Positions 23,329 through 32,802 are shown, counted from the stretch's first letter. The stretch is 64,000 bases of DNA from Ornithinibacillus bavariensis (GCF_050433565.1 NZ_JBNPWZ010000002.1:434001-498000); one strand, 5' to 3'. Numbers and translations: made by a program. Notes: generated by a model not told the origin, from the sequence alone.

Positions 23329-24177
23329 ATGCCAACAAAGAAGATTGCTTTTGTTACAGATAGTACTGTATTTTTGACCGATGAGCTGAAAGCCCATCCA
23401 GATATTTATGTAGTCCCGATTGTCATTATTTCAAATGGAGAAGAATATGAAGATGGTATCAATTTAACCTCAGAAAAGTTATATGAAATCATTCGTACAG
23501 AAAAAGAGGTTCCCAAAACCTCACAGCCAAACATTGGTAAATTTAAAACGCTTTATGAACAATTAAAGGAAGAATATGATCAAGTAATTGCCATACATGT
23601 TTCATCTAAATTAAGTGGAACAATCTCTAGTTCTATGGCAGGTAAGGATGCAGCTGGATTTGAAGTGGAAGTAGTAGATTCTTTTTCTCTTTCTTTTGCG
23701 ATAACTAGTTTACTAGAAAGGGGACTGGAGCTTTCCGAAGAAGGTAAAGATGCCAAAGAAATTGCAAATGAGCTTCGTCATATGACAAATAGACAAAGGA
23801 ATTTAATATTACTAAGCACACTGGAACAGCTATTCAAAGGTGGTAGAATGTCAAGTACCCAATTTGTATTAGGCAACCTGCTAAAGATAAAGCCTATTTT
23901 ATCGATTGGGCCTGATGGTGAACTAGGGCTAAAAGAACGAATTAGATCGGAGAAAAAGGCAACTCGTAGAATTATAGAATTATTGAAAGCGTCAGCTGAA
24001 AAATATTCTGTTAGAAGAATAAATATTGCCAATGCTAATGCAATAGAGAAAGCGGTAGCGTTAAAAGAAATGCTACAAAGCGAGATGCCCAATGTTGATA
24101 TTAGAATAGGTGAAGTAAGCTCTTCGTTAGCGGTTCATGCAGGAGAAGGGGCAATTGCTGTTTTTTGGAATATATAA
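23329..24177 (+). CDS. DegV family protein (fatty-acid-binding FakB-like)
   Basis: 282 residues. The N-terminal domain begins KIAFVTDSTVFLTDELKAHP with the conserved TDST, and SLSGTIS-type SKLSGTISSS follows. The second domain has TLEQLFKGGRMSSTQFVLGNLLKIKPIL. DegV proteins bind one fatty acid; FakB members present it to the FakA kinase for phospholipid synthesis. No fakA is adjacent, so the partner lies elsewhere. AATGGGGGACATGT precedes the ATG. Monocistronic with a terminator. Confidence 0.9.
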   Translation: MPTKKIAFVTDSTVFLTDELKAHPDIYVVPIVIISNGEEYEDGINLTSEKLYEIIRTEKEVPKTSQPNIGKFKTLYEQLKEEYDQVIAIHVSSKLSGTISSSMAGKDAAGFEVEVVDSFSLSFAITSLLERGLELSEEGKDAKEIANELRHMTNRQRNLILLSTLEQLFKGGRMSSTQFVLGNLLKIKPILSIGPDGELGLKERIRSEKKATRRIIELLKASAEKYSVRRINIANANAIEKAVALKEMLQSEMPNVDIRIGEVSSSLAVHAGEGAIAVFWNI

Positions 24178-24181
24178 GTAG

Positions 24182-24212
24182 ACGACATAGGTGAATGCCT
24201 ATGTCGTTTGTA
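24182..24212. terminator. Terminator between convergent genes
   Basis: ACGACATAGG / CCTATGTCGT, a perfect 10-bp stem with six-base loop, between the DegV stop and the end of the minus-strand hypothetical gene. A TTTG...TTATTTTT tail serves the plus strand. Confidence 0.8.
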
Positions 24213-24213
24213 G

Positions 24214-24525
24214 TTATTTTTCATAGCGTAAGTAATTATAATTAGATGTAGGAATCCGAATAATAACATTATCTTCTTTGTCTTTATGAATTTCATATTC
24301 TCGATATGTTTCTATAATATAATCTTCTTCTTCCTTCATATCCTCAAGGATAAATTCATAGGTGGTTGCGACAGATTTTTTATCGATCTGTGCGTCTGCA
24401 TCTACCGTGTCCTCATTTGCGAATTGATAATACCATGAATTCTCTATTTTACCGGCAGGATCGTCATTAAGACATGTTAATATAAGCACTAATAATGCTC
24501 CAAGCATGGAAATTCTAGTTTTCAT
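24214..24525 (-). CDS. Secreted hypothetical protein
   Basis: 103 residues beginning with a hydrophobic export-type segment, MKTRISMLGALLVLILTC. The cysteine follows ILT, which does not meet the usual lipobox, so lipid attachment is doubtful. The rest is acidic with many Glu, Asp and Tyr. Minus-strand GAAAGGAGTAGAGAT precedes the ATG at 24525, not the upstream frame extension to 24573. I know no family. Confidence 0.6.
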   Translation of the reverse strand: MKTRISMLGALLVLILTCLNDDPAGKIENSWYYQFANEDTVDADAQIDKKSVATTYEFILEDMKEEEDYIIETYREYEIHKDKEDNVIIRIPTSNYNYLRYEK

Positions 24526-24632
24526 ATCTCTACTCCTTTCATATTTTTTTACTAATATATATGCATGTCCCATGTAAATAATTGATAAATTGGTTAAAAT
24601 GGTGATGAATGAGTTGGAAAGGGGAGAAAAGT

Positions 24633-25106
24633 ATGTATCGAAAAGTTGAAGATTTTTTACAGGACTGGAATCACGAAATGGAAGGGACCCTACGTGTACT
24701 TAAGGCAATGACTGATGAAAAACTTAATCAATCCATTGTGGATGGGCATAACACGTTAGGGTGGCTTGGATGGCATTTGGCGACTGCACCAGCATTTTTC
24801 TGTGGTGAAGTAGGATTAACAGTTACGCCAGCAGGTGGTCCAAAGGATGTACCGAATAATGCTGAGGAAATTGTGCAAGCATATAAGAAGATTTCCGAAG
24901 ATGTTATCCAAGAGGTTCGGACTTTTACAGATGGTCAATTAGAGGAGACAGTTCAAAGCTTTGGGGGGCAAATCCCAAGGGGAACACTATTACGTAAGAT
25001 GATTGATCACCAGACCCATCATCGTGGCCAAATGACAGTTTTACTAAGACAGGCAGGCTTAAAGGTTCCCAGTGTTATGGGGCCAACGAGAGAGGAACAA
25101 ATGTAG
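24633..25106 (+). CDS. DinB-like metalloprotein
   Basis: 157 residues of the four-helix DinB/YfiT fold. Three metal-ligand histidines are expected: one in LGWLGWHLATAP and a pair in MIDHQTHHRGQMTVLLRQ near the C-terminus. Members include thiol-dependent transferases and stress-induced proteins; the substrate is unknown. AAAGGGGAGAAAAGT precedes the ATG at 24633, eight codons inside the open frame. A strong terminator follows. Confidence 0.82.
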   Translation: MYRKVEDFLQDWNHEMEGTLRVLKAMTDEKLNQSIVDGHNTLGWLGWHLATAPAFFCGEVGLTVTPAGGPKDVPNNAEEIVQAYKKISEDVIQEVRTFTDGQLEETVQSFGGQIPRGTLLRKMIDHQTHHRGQMTVLLRQAGLKVPSVMGPTREEQM

Positions 25107-25111
25107 GTGTA

Positions 25112-25146
25112 AAGAAGGCTAATTTATTAGATTAGCCTTCTTTTTT
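25112..25146 (+). terminator. Rho-independent terminator of the DinB-like gene
   Basis: AAGAAGGCTAAT pairs with ATTAGCCTTCTT around a seven-base loop, with six T residues. Confidence 0.9.
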
Positions 25147-25148
25147 GT

Positions 25149-25262
25149 GCCGAAGATGCTGCTGAAGAACTGGATAGAAATACTAAATTAGCAACTATAT
25201 TAGGGGTTCTACGAGCTTCTGGCAAAGTTAGAAAAGCATTAGAGGAATTGAAAAAGGAATAG
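25149..25262 (+). pseudogene. 3' remnant of a lost gene
   Basis: An open stretch with no start codon reads AEDAAEELDRNTKLATILG then VLRASGKVRKALEELKKE and ends in TAG. It begins inside the T-run of the DinB terminator. It has plausible protein composition and its own hairpin with GCTCCTTTTT just downstream (25266-25310), so it looks like the tail of a gene whose front was deleted. Family not recognised. Confidence 0.5.
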
Positions 25263-25265
25263 GTG

Positions 25266-25310
25266 AAAGGAGCAAGAGGATCCATTAGCTGGAGACCTAG
25301 CTCCTTTTTA
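25266..25310 (+). terminator. Terminator downstream of the gene remnant
   Basis: GGAGC and GCTCC with a long loop, then TTTTT. It probably served the gene whose 3' remnant precedes it. Confidence 0.55.
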
Positions 25311-25325
25311 ATATGGATTAATAGA

Positions 25326-25538
25326 CTATCGTGCTCCATTTCTTCCTTGTGTACCTTGGTTACTCTTACGTTTGTTTTTCCAAACCCGATTTTGATTCGT
25401 TGTGTCAGGAAATGTTTCTCCAGCATTTAATTCAATCTGTTGTGGATCCTTCACACTACTACCTGTTTCCCCTATTTCGATATAAACCCCATTATTTGGT
25501 GCTTTATCGCCAGGACGAAATTGTGTCATCTCACCCAT
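25326..25538 (-). CDS. YjzC family protein
   Basis: 70 residues matching YjzC of B. subtilis: FRPGDKAPNNGVYIEIGETG, then LNAGETFPDTTNQNRVWKNK and a basic tail. The family is small, soluble and of unknown function; the segment is conserved in bacilli. Minus-strand AAAAGGAGTGACACTAA precedes the ATG. Confidence 0.85.
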   Translation of the reverse strand: MGEMTQFRPGDKAPNNGVYIEIGETGSSVKDPQQIELNAGETFPDTTNQNRVWKNKRKSNQGTQGRNGAR

Positions 25539-25905
25539 TTAGTGTCACTCCTTTTTATAATCTGTTTGTAGTATGAGTAATTAACTAATTTTTATATACG
25601 TAATATTTATGTAAACAATTTGTATTTGTCTTAAGAAATTTCAAAATGATTATAATTACCTAAGTTTGACAAATAGTGACAATGTAATAGTAATTTTTTT
25701 CCATATTAGTAGGACTTGATTCCTTTTTGTGAAATATACGTGAAATTGAATTAAGGATATAGTTAAAAAGTCTCCCGTTATAAAAGTCCTAATCTTGCAT
25801 TTTCATGGTAATTTATGGAATTGACTTTTGAAACCTTTATGTAATTATTTATGTATATCTAACCAAATGGAAAAATTCACATAATTAAGAAATGAGGTCT
25901 AGAAG
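25539..25905. promoter_or_regulatory. Long leader region of the Tad pilus locus
   Basis: About 365 AT-rich bases between the divergent YjzC and cpaB-like genes. TTGACA (25666-25671) with a 16-base spacer and TAGTAA (25688-25693) is a possible promoter giving a leader of about 210 bases. A second TTGACT at about 25824 lacks a good -10. No riboswitch was recognised. Confidence 0.4.
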
Positions 25906-26649
25906 TTGTTAGAGTCGAAGCGAAGAGCCATTATATTTTTTATTATAGCGATTTTATTAGCAGCTTTATCTGGTTATTTTGTTTTACAAAAGGTAAAAGA
26001 TCTTAATGATAATCTTGGAACTATGGTGAAGATTTATGTTGCTGATAGAGAGATCTATTCGAGAGCTTTAATTACTCCTGATGATGTTACTACTACAGAA
26101 ATTCCAGCTAAATACATACGAGATGAGTATATTACGAATGTGAATGATTTTCAAAATACTGTATCGATTGTACCTCTATCAAAAGGACAAATTATTACGC
26201 AGAATATGCTAAAACAAGCCTCAACTGTTACAGAAGAAAACAATCGTTTAATTACAATCTTGCAAACAGCTAATGTCTTTTTTGATGAACGATTATATGA
26301 CATGGATCGTGTCGATATTATCGTTTCTCATGAAGTAGAGGGGAAGAAAGTTACTGAAGTATTTATGAAAGACTTAAAAGTAGCTCGAATTGCGACAAAT
26401 AATGAAACTAAGGAATTTAATGGAGTTCAAGTTGAAGTTCCATTTGATGAAGTTACTGATTTGATCCATATGTTAAATTACGCAGAAACAGTAAGAGTAA
26501 TTCGAGCAAATGTTGGTCAAATGCCAAATCAAGGTAATCCTTCTGTTGAGGATCCAGAAAATGAAGATAGCAACTTAGAAGGTTCTGAAAAGAAAGATAC
26601 GACTAAAGAAGATGTAGAGAAAGAAACTACTACTGATTCTAAGGAGTAA
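25906..26649 (+). CDS. cpaB: Flp pilus assembly protein CpaB/RcpC-like (SAF domain)
   Basis: 247 residues: a transmembrane anchor (8-30, AIIFFIIAILLAALSGYFVL), then an extracytoplasmic SAF domain (about 42-110, with REIYSRALITPDDVTTTEIP and PLSKGQIITQNML), then an acidic Glu/Lys/Asp-rich tail. In Tad systems CpaB/RcpC is an envelope component acting with the outer secretin; here there is presumably a single membrane, so it may shape the path through the cell wall. Start is TTG after TGAGGTCTAGAAG. First gene of the Tad locus. Confidence 0.85.
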   Translation: MLESKRRAIIFFIIAILLAALSGYFVLQKVKDLNDNLGTMVKIYVADREIYSRALITPDDVTTTEIPAKYIRDEYITNVNDFQNTVSIVPLSKGQIITQNMLKQASTVTEENNRLITILQTANVFFDERLYDMDRVDIIVSHEVEGKKVTEVFMKDLKVARIATNNETKEFNGVQVEVPFDEVTDLIHMLNYAETVRVIRANVGQMPNQGNPSVEDPENEDSNLEGSEKKDTTKEDVEKETTTDSKE

Positions 26650-26692
26650 ATCTATTAGTCTACATTGAAGCAAATCGTAATGGGGGATCTGC

Positions 26693-27829
26693 ATGAAAAG
26701 AATAAATGAAATCTATGTAATTGGGAATAACGAGGATTTACTCTCTTCGATTCAATCACAACTTAGTCAGGAATATAAACTTCAAATGCTAGAAATAGAT
26801 GAAATTAAAAAATTCTCTGTTCAAATTGTCTTGATGCTGAGAACGGATGAAATGTCTCCGCTAGATACTGCACAGACTGTTTTATCCTTATATCCTAAAG
26901 CACACCTAATTTATATCAGTGATATACCGAATTTCGAGTTGTTACGGGATTTAAATCGTATGGGTATTATGGAATATTTGGTTCTGCCAGATGAGGATTG
27001 GTTATTAGGAGATAGAATTCGTGAGATTGCAGAGTTGAAGCTTGCTAATCACGAACAGTCTTCAACTGTGGAAGGTTTTAAACGTGGCGGAGGAAAGGTT
27101 TTTACATTTTATAGTGGTAAAGGTGGGGCAGGTAAATCACTATTAAGTACTGCATTTGCACAAACACTAAAAGTGGAATCTACTGCTAAGGTGTTGTTTA
27201 TTGACCTTAATTTACAATATGGCAGTGCCGAAACTTTTCTAGGTATTGATAGTAATAGGACAATTATTGATTTATATCCAGTTATACAAGAATTAAACGA
27301 GCATCATATTCGCAATGTAGCAGAAAGAGAGCCTCATTCGGGTCTAGATATACTAGTAAGTCCTAGGGATGCAGAATTAGCCGAGCGAATTGATGAAGAA
27401 TTTATTCTAAGACTAATTAGAGCAAGTAAACGTAGCTATGATTTCATTATTATTGATGTTCCCACTTGGATGGATGAAAGAGTTTATACCACATTAGAGG
27501 AATCAGAAAAAATTTACTATGTTATGAGTTATGACACTATTGCAATACGTGTACTAAAGAGTGTGGAAGAATTATTTCAACAGCTTGGAATAGTGATGAA
27601 TGAGAAGATGGAACTAATTATTAACTATAGTGGAAAAGACAATGAACTGAATCAGAAGGATTTAGAACGATTCATTGGTTATCCAATTGCGGCTAGAGTT
27701 AGAAGGGATTTGAAGGGAGTCCAATCATTTGTCAATCAAGGAGTTCCTTTGAGAAAAGAACAAAAGGATAAAAAATTACCTCCAGTAGCAAGAGACGTTC
27801 AAAAATGGGTTCGTTCCATGTTAAAGTAG
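26693..27829 (+). CDS. tadZ: TadZ/CpaE-like ATPase
   Basis: 378 residues. Residues 1-120 are a degenerate response-regulator-like receiver domain without the acidic pocket; residues 130-378 are a MinD/ParA-type ATPase with the deviant Walker A FYSGKGGAGKSLL and FIIIDVPTW as Walker B. TadZ positions the pilus machine at a pole or site. ATGGGGGATCTGC precedes the ATG. It follows cpaB by 43 bases. Confidence 0.87.
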   Translation: MKRINEIYVIGNNEDLLSSIQSQLSQEYKLQMLEIDEIKKFSVQIVLMLRTDEMSPLDTAQTVLSLYPKAHLIYISDIPNFELLRDLNRMGIMEYLVLPDEDWLLGDRIREIAELKLANHEQSSTVEGFKRGGGKVFTFYSGKGGAGKSLLSTAFAQTLKVESTAKVLFIDLNLQYGSAETFLGIDSNRTIIDLYPVIQELNEHHIRNVAEREPHSGLDILVSPRDAELAERIDEEFILRLIRASKRSYDFIIIDVPTWMDERVYTTLEESEKIYYVMSYDTIAIRVLKSVEELFQQLGIVMNEKMELIINYSGKDNELNQKDLERFIGYPIAARVRRDLKGVQSFVNQGVPLRKEQKDKKLPPVARDVQKWVRSMLK

Positions 27830-27878
27830 TAAACTTCTTTCACGTAACGTTGGCAGACAGAGAAAAGGTGGTGTGTAA

Positions 27879-29246
27879 ATGGCTCTTTTTCAAAAAGTTA
27901 GTAAAGAAAAAAAGGGTAACCTACAACCGGACTTTAATGTAAATAGTACCTACATAGATGAGTTGGTCGAGCATTACAAGACAAGATTACTTACTGAGAT
28001 AAATCTTGATCAGATTACCACATTAGATGAACGAGAGAAAAAGTTAAAAATCGAACGCTATATCAATCAATTTATGACCGAGGAAAAAGTAGTGATTCCG
28101 AGGCATGATAAAGAAGCACTTCTCTCTAAATTGATTGATGAAAGTGTCGGGTTCGGACCTTTAGAGCCTTTACTTCAGGATGACGATATCACTGAAATAC
28201 TAGTTAACGGACCTAAAGAAATATATATCGAGAAAAAAGGAAAGTTGGAACAAGTAGATATTTCATTTAAGGATGAATCCCATGTAAGGCATATTGTTGA
28301 TCGTGTAGTAGCACCGCTAGGCAGAAGAATAGATGAGAGTTCTCCTATGGTTGATGCTAGATTACCTGACGGAAGCCGTGTGAACGCAGTAATTTCACCG
28401 GTAAGCCTAGGAGGAACTATAATTTCTATCCGCAAATTTAGAAGAACTCCTTTTGAAATGAAGGACCTTAGACGAAACGGAACCTTTACGAAGGACATGG
28501 AAGAATTTCTACAAGCACTAGTTAAAACCAAGCAAAACATATTGATTTCAGGTGGTACTGGAAGTGGGAAAACAACACTTCTGAATGCTTTAGCAAAAGA
28601 AATTCCACTTGGTGAACGTTTAATAACCATTGAGGATTCTGCTGAATTAAGATTGGATCGAAATAACGCAGTTGGACTCGAGGCACGGCCACCGAACGTA
28701 GAGGGAAAAGGGGAAATATCCATCCGTCAATTGGTAAAGAATGCTCTCCGGATGCGGCCAGATCGTATTATTGTAGGAGAGGTCCGTGGTGCTGAGGCAT
28801 TTGATATGCTACAAGCTATGAATACCGGTCACGAAGGGTCATTAACTACGGTCCATTCTAATACCCCTGCCGACGCAATAAACAGGGTTGAAGGGATGGT
28901 CGTAATGGCTGGAATGGATTTACCTACTCATATTATTCGTGAGTATATCGTCGGGGCAATAGATTATATAGTTCAAGTGCAGCGTCTAACTGATGGGACA
29001 AGGAAAATCCTAAATATAGCAGAGGTGTCTGTGAATAAAGAAAACAAAATTGAAGTTAAGGATATTTTTTACTTTAAACGTACAGGAATAAATGAAAAGG
29101 GAGAAATATTAGGGTTTTATACGCCAACTGGTACTATTCCAAAATGCTTAAGCCACCTTGATATTTTTGGGTATCATTTCGAACAAACATTTTTTGAGCC
29201 GAAAGGAGAGATTTCCGATGAATATCACCGTGTCTATACTCTATAG
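27879..29246 (+). CDS. tadA: TadA/CpaF pilus secretion ATPase
   Basis: 455-residue hexameric ATPase that powers Flp pilus assembly. The N-terminal domain (about 1-200) includes EPLLQDDDITEILVNGPKEI. The motor domain has Walker A SGGTGSGKTTLL, the Asp box ITIEDSAELRL, Walker B RPDRIIVGEVRG and the His box TGHEGSLTTVHSNTP. The length and all four boxes match CpaF. GAAAAGGTGGTGTGTAA precedes the ATG. Its last 29 bases overlap tadB. Confidence 0.95.
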   Translation: MALFQKVSKEKKGNLQPDFNVNSTYIDELVEHYKTRLLTEINLDQITTLDEREKKLKIERYINQFMTEEKVVIPRHDKEALLSKLIDESVGFGPLEPLLQDDDITEILVNGPKEIYIEKKGKLEQVDISFKDESHVRHIVDRVVAPLGRRIDESSPMVDARLPDGSRVNAVISPVSLGGTIISIRKFRRTPFEMKDLRRNGTFTKDMEEFLQALVKTKQNILISGGTGSGKTTLLNALAKEIPLGERLITIEDSAELRLDRNNAVGLEARPPNVEGKGEISIRQLVKNALRMRPDRIIVGEVRGAEAFDMLQAMNTGHEGSLTTVHSNTPADAINRVEGMVVMAGMDLPTHIIREYIVGAIDYIVQVQRLTDGTRKILNIAEVSVNKENKIEVKDIFYFKRTGINEKGEILGFYTPTGTIPKCLSHLDIFGYHFEQTFFEPKGEISDEYHRVYTL

Positions 29247-30147
29247 TTTCGCAGTGCTATTTTTATTGATTGGTATATATTTCTTCCTTGGCTACCGCGA
29301 CAAAAAAAAAGAATGGACTTATAAGGTTAAAAAATGGTTTCCAGAGGAAGAAAGAAAAAGCTTTATTAGTAAATTAGGCGAACGCTATGACAATAAAGAA
29401 AGTGCAAAAAAGCTTAAAAGCAAATTACTAAACGCCAATCTTAAGCTATTACCATCGGAATACATAGGAATCCTATTAGTTGGTTCGCTTATATTATTTG
29501 TACTGTTTAATTTTATTTTCAACATGCCATTGCGATTAAGTTTACTGCTTTCTATTGGGATTATGATTGCATCACATTTCTTATTATTTTACATTCGTAA
29601 AAATAATTATGAAGCCCGTTTTAATGAACAATTGTCAGAGGTTTGTAGATTACTAGCCAATGCTGCGCGTTCTGGTCTTACGATTACACAAGGAATTGAG
29701 ATTGTTTCAAGAGAGGTAACTGGTCCAGCAGGGGATGAGTTTAAAAGAATCTCGAACGAATTGAAACTTGGTGTTCCATTAGAGTCTGCCTTCCGTTCCG
29801 TTCAAAAAAGGAATAAATCTAGGGATTTCAATTTGTTTATTGCAACGTTACTTATCCAAAAAAAGACAGGTGGAAATTTAGCTGTCACACTTGAGACGAT
29901 GGCAAATACATTTGAGGATCGTAAGGTTTTAGCACAGACCATTAAAACAATGACAGCTGAACAGAAGTATATTTCGTTTATTGTTCCAGTTATGCCTATT
30001 TTTCTATTACTAGTAATGAATAATGTTATCGAAGGTTTTATTGATCCACTCTTTTCTGGTTTCGGAGTCATAATTTTAATTTTATTTATTGGTGCTATTG
30101 TTCTATCGTTTTTAATTATTCGAAAGATCACAGATATAAAGGTGTAG
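29218..30147 (+). CDS. tadB: TadB, Flp pilus inner-membrane platform
   Basis: 309 residues. There is an N-terminal helix, a cytoplasmic stretch, two helices near 80-125, then the type II secretion F domain (about 145-270: LCRLLANAARSGLTITQGIE type), and two C-terminal membrane helices. TadB and TadC form the platform the ATPase acts on. CGAAAGGAGAGATTTCCG precedes the ATG at 29218, inside the end of tadA; the frame's earlier opening is not supported. Confidence 0.88.
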   Translation: MNITVSILYSFAVLFLLIGIYFFLGYRDKKKEWTYKVKKWFPEEERKSFISKLGERYDNKESAKKLKSKLLNANLKLLPSEYIGILLVGSLILFVLFNFIFNMPLRLSLLLSIGIMIASHFLLFYIRKNNYEARFNEQLSEVCRLLANAARSGLTITQGIEIVSREVTGPAGDEFKRISNELKLGVPLESAFRSVQKRNKSRDFNLFIATLLIQKKTGGNLAVTLETMANTFEDRKVLAQTIKTMTAEQKYISFIVPVMPIFLLLVMNNVIEGFIDPLFSGFGVIILILFIGAIVLSFLIIRKITDIKV

Positions 30148-30151
30148 GGTT

Positions 30152-31087
30152 ATGGATGCATTAATAATTATAACAATCATAGGTTTCTGGTTATGTATTT
30201 TACTATTTTTAAAGCATATGTGGACTTTCTTACAGGAAAAAAAGAAGCGACTAGAATATGTCTCAGAAGTAACAAATATTGATCCTTTTGAAAAAAAGGA
30301 GAAAAAGAAAAACAAAAGGGCAGCTGTGTTTGAACAAATGACGAAATATGCAGATGATTTTTCGGATTTAGGACAGCGCATTAATTTCTTTAGTGAAAAT
30401 CATGATGTTGAAGAATGGTTAAGGAAATCAGGAAATCCTCTTAAATTAACTGTACAACGATTTCAAGGTCTTAAGATTCTATTATTTTTTATAGGATTAT
30501 TTATCGGAATATTAGTACTAATCATCGGATTTCCTTTTTCTCAATATATTTTAGCGTTTGCTCCTATTTTGGGCTACTTTCTTCCCATTCTCTTAATTAA
30601 AAGGGAGGCTAAGAAACGTCAGGAGCTTATTCGAAAGGAATTACCAGACTTCTTGGACACAGTAAGTACAAGTGTTCAAGCAGGGGTAAGTCTTGATCAC
30701 GCTTTACGGGAGGTGATTCGACACTTTGATGGTCCTATCCGAGAAGAATTTTCACGTTTTAACAATGAAATTGATTTAGGGGTGCCGCGAGAAAGGGCTT
30801 ATCGAGAGTTGCTAAGACGTAATGATAACCCCGAGTTCCAATCTCTAATTAAAGCGCTCATTCAAGGGATGAATTTAGGAGTTCCAATTGCCACTACCTT
30901 TAAAATTCAGGCAGAAGATATGCGACAAATACGTGAGGAGAAAGTGAAGGAGTTAGCAGCAAAGGCTTCTCCAAAAGTAACACTTGTAACAACCTTTTTA
31001 ATTGCCCCTGTATCTATATTGATGATTGCAGGCTTGATGATCATGAATATGTTACTGGGTGACAATAGCTTATTTTCAATATTTTAA
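30152..31087 (+). CDS. tadC: TadC, Flp pilus inner-membrane platform
   Basis: 311 residues, same topology as TadB: an N-terminal helix (5-22), a paired helix region (about 108-148), the T2SF domain with DFLDTVSTSVQAGVSLDHAL and FNNEIDLGVPRERAYRELL, and a C-terminal hydrophobic pair. It starts four bases after the tadB stop, behind AGGTGTAGGGTT, which indicates tight operon structure. Confidence 0.88.
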   Translation: MDALIIITIIGFWLCILLFLKHMWTFLQEKKKRLEYVSEVTNIDPFEKKEKKKNKRAAVFEQMTKYADDFSDLGQRINFFSENHDVEEWLRKSGNPLKLTVQRFQGLKILLFFIGLFIGILVLIIGFPFSQYILAFAPILGYFLPILLIKREAKKRQELIRKELPDFLDTVSTSVQAGVSLDHALREVIRHFDGPIREEFSRFNNEIDLGVPRERAYRELLRRNDNPEFQSLIKALIQGMNLGVPIATTFKIQAEDMRQIREEKVKELAAKASPKVTLVTTFLIAPVSILMIAGLMIMNMLLGDNSLFSIF

Positions 31088-31105
31088 AAAATAGGAGGAA
31101 GAATA

Positions 31106-31324
31106 ATGAAAAAGATCAATGGTTACTATGTAAGGGTAATGAACAAGCTAAATTCTTGGAAAAAGGAGGAAACTGGATCACAAACACTGGAGTGGTTAGG
31201 TATCGCTGCTGTAGTTGTAATTGTTGTTGGTATTATTTCTACAGTCTTTAGTAATGATAATAGTATCGGGGATACTGTAAAACAGAAGTTCTCTGATTTT
31301 GTAGATACGATTGGTGGAAAGTAA
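31106..31324 (+). CDS. flp: Flp-type prepilin
   Basis: 72 residues. A basic leader of about 26 residues ends in EETG, followed by SQTLEWLGIAAVVVIVVGII. This is the class III prepilin pattern: Gly before the cleavage site, Glu at position 5 of the mature protein, and a hydrophobic assembly helix. The mature pilin would be about 46 residues, typical of Flp. AGGAGGAAGAATA precedes the ATG. A dedicated prepilin peptidase gene is not in the window. Confidence 0.85.
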   Translation: MKKINGYYVRVMNKLNSWKKEETGSQTLEWLGIAAVVVIVVGIISTVFSNDNSIGDTVKQKFSDFVDTIGGK

Positions 31325-31389
31325 TAAAAACTGTAGTAGTTTATCAGAGAAGTAAATTTTGCAATTTATAAGTTTAGGAGAGTTCTTTT

Positions 31390-32802
31390 ATGAAGCGCTA
31401 TACATTGATAATTACTATTTTGCTCATATTTGTTATTGCTTTAGCAGGGTGTAAAAAGGATAAGTCAGATGATACAGATAATGCAAAACCAGACAAACAT
31501 ACAGAAACGAAAACTGAAGAGGTTTCGAACTTAGATGAGCCAGATAACAAAGATAAGGAAGAAGAATCTAGTAACCTCAGTTTTCTTGAAGATATTGCCG
31601 AGCCACCCAGTAGCATTGCTGACGTTATTCAGCAAAAGGCAGGTCCTTATTCTGGTATCGATGTAAATGACGATAGTGTCATTGACCAAGTACTTGAAGA
31701 TGTTAGAAAATTGGAGCCACTTCCTGAGGATGCTACGGAAGAACAACTAAATGCTTATTTTAAGTATTTATATTCATTAGTAGCAGAGGACTATCCAGAT
31801 CCAAAAGATACTATTAAAAAATGGGAATTTGGTTCATTTGGAGATCCAGACTTACCTGATTCTCGATTCCACTTTAAAGAGAATTATAATGTTGAAGTTC
31901 TTCTTGATGGAAGTGGTAGTATGGGCGCATATATTGGGAATAAAACGATGATGCAGATAGCTAAGGAAGCAATTAATAATTTCATGAAACAAGTTCCCAA
32001 AGAAGCAAATGTATCTTTACGAGTTTATGGTCACAAGGGTACCGGATCAAATAGTGATAAAAATCTTTCTTGTAGTACAATTGAGCAACTTTATGGATAT
32101 GCTCCGTATGATGAGACGGCGTTTCAAAAAGAACTGGATAAGATTCAACCTGCTGGTTGGACACCACTTGCAGATGCGCTTAAGCAAGCAGAGGAATCAT
32201 TGGCTAAGTATGACACAGAAAATAATACTAACTTAATTTATGTGGTGAGTGATGGCGTAGAGACTTGTGATGGTGATCCGGTAGCTGTTGCTAAGTCACT
32301 TTCAAATTCTAATGCTAAACCTATTATTAACATCATTGGATTTAAAGTAGACAATGAAGCACAGGCGCAGTTAAAAGCCATGGCAGATGTTTCCGGAGGG
32401 ATTTTCTCCACAGCTAATGATCAAAGTGAATTAGAGGAAGAATTCAAGCGAGCTGAAGAAGTATTAAAATCCTGGGAGCGCTGGAAGAAAGATGCTTTAA
32501 GAAATGTTGACGCGATAAGACTTGATAATAACTTTGACATTTTGAGTATAAAAGTAGAGTGGGGAACAAAAGAAACTAAACAGTCGAATAACATTGCGAG
32601 ATTAGCGACTTTGTTTAGAAATGAAGGAATTATTACACGTGAACAAATGAATTATTTACGCAGTCTACGTGATGAAATTCGTGTTATTATTCGTGATGGT
32701 CAAGACGAAGTCGTAAAGGAATTAAAAGATATTAGTACTGATAAGTTAGACGAACTTAAAAAGTCAATTAATGAAAAATATGATAAGGGAACTGAAGAAT
32801 AA
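31390..32802 (+). CDS. vWA-domain lipoprotein of the Tad locus
   Basis: 470 residues. The lipobox ALAGC puts the lipid-modified cysteine at 21. An acidic low-complexity spacer follows, then a von Willebrand A domain (about 165-360) with the metal-ion site Asp173-x-Ser175-x-Ser177 (LLDGSGSMG) and later TPLADALKQA and VVSDGVETC. The C-terminal 120 residues are helical. It could be an adhesive or scaffold protein on the cell surface; vWA proteins occur in several Tad loci. TTAGGAGAGTTCTTTT precedes the ATG. Confidence 0.85.
   Translation: MKRYTLIITILLIFVIALAGCKKDKSDDTDNAKPDKHTETKTEEVSNLDEPDNKDKEEESSNLSFLEDIAEPPSSIADVIQQKAGPYSGIDVNDDSVIDQVLEDVRKLEPLPEDATEEQLNAYFKYLYSLVAEDYPDPKDTIKKWEFGSFGDPDLPDSRFHFKENYNVEVLLDGSGSMGAYIGNKTMMQIAKEAINNFMKQVPKEANVSLRVYGHKGTGSNSDKNLSCSTIEQLYGYAPYDETAFQKELDKIQPAGWTPLADALKQAEESLAKYDTENNTNLIYVVSDGVETCDGDPVAVAKSLSNSNAKPIINIIGFKVDNEAQAQLKAMADVSGGIFSTANDQSELEEEFKRAEEVLKSWERWKKDALRNVDAIRLDNNFDILSIKVEWGTKETKQSNNIARLATLFRNEGIITREQMNYLRSLRDEIRVIIRDGQDEVVKELKDISTDKLDELKKSINEKYDKGTEE

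Noticed and set aside
24214..24525. Lipoprotein
   Set aside because: The residue before the cysteine in ILTC is Thr, outside the normal lipobox, so only a secreted protein is called.
28175..28723. 182-residue minus-strand ORF inside tadA
   Set aside because: It lies fully antisense to the well-supported secretion ATPase gene, with no ribosome site of its own. It is a shadow frame.
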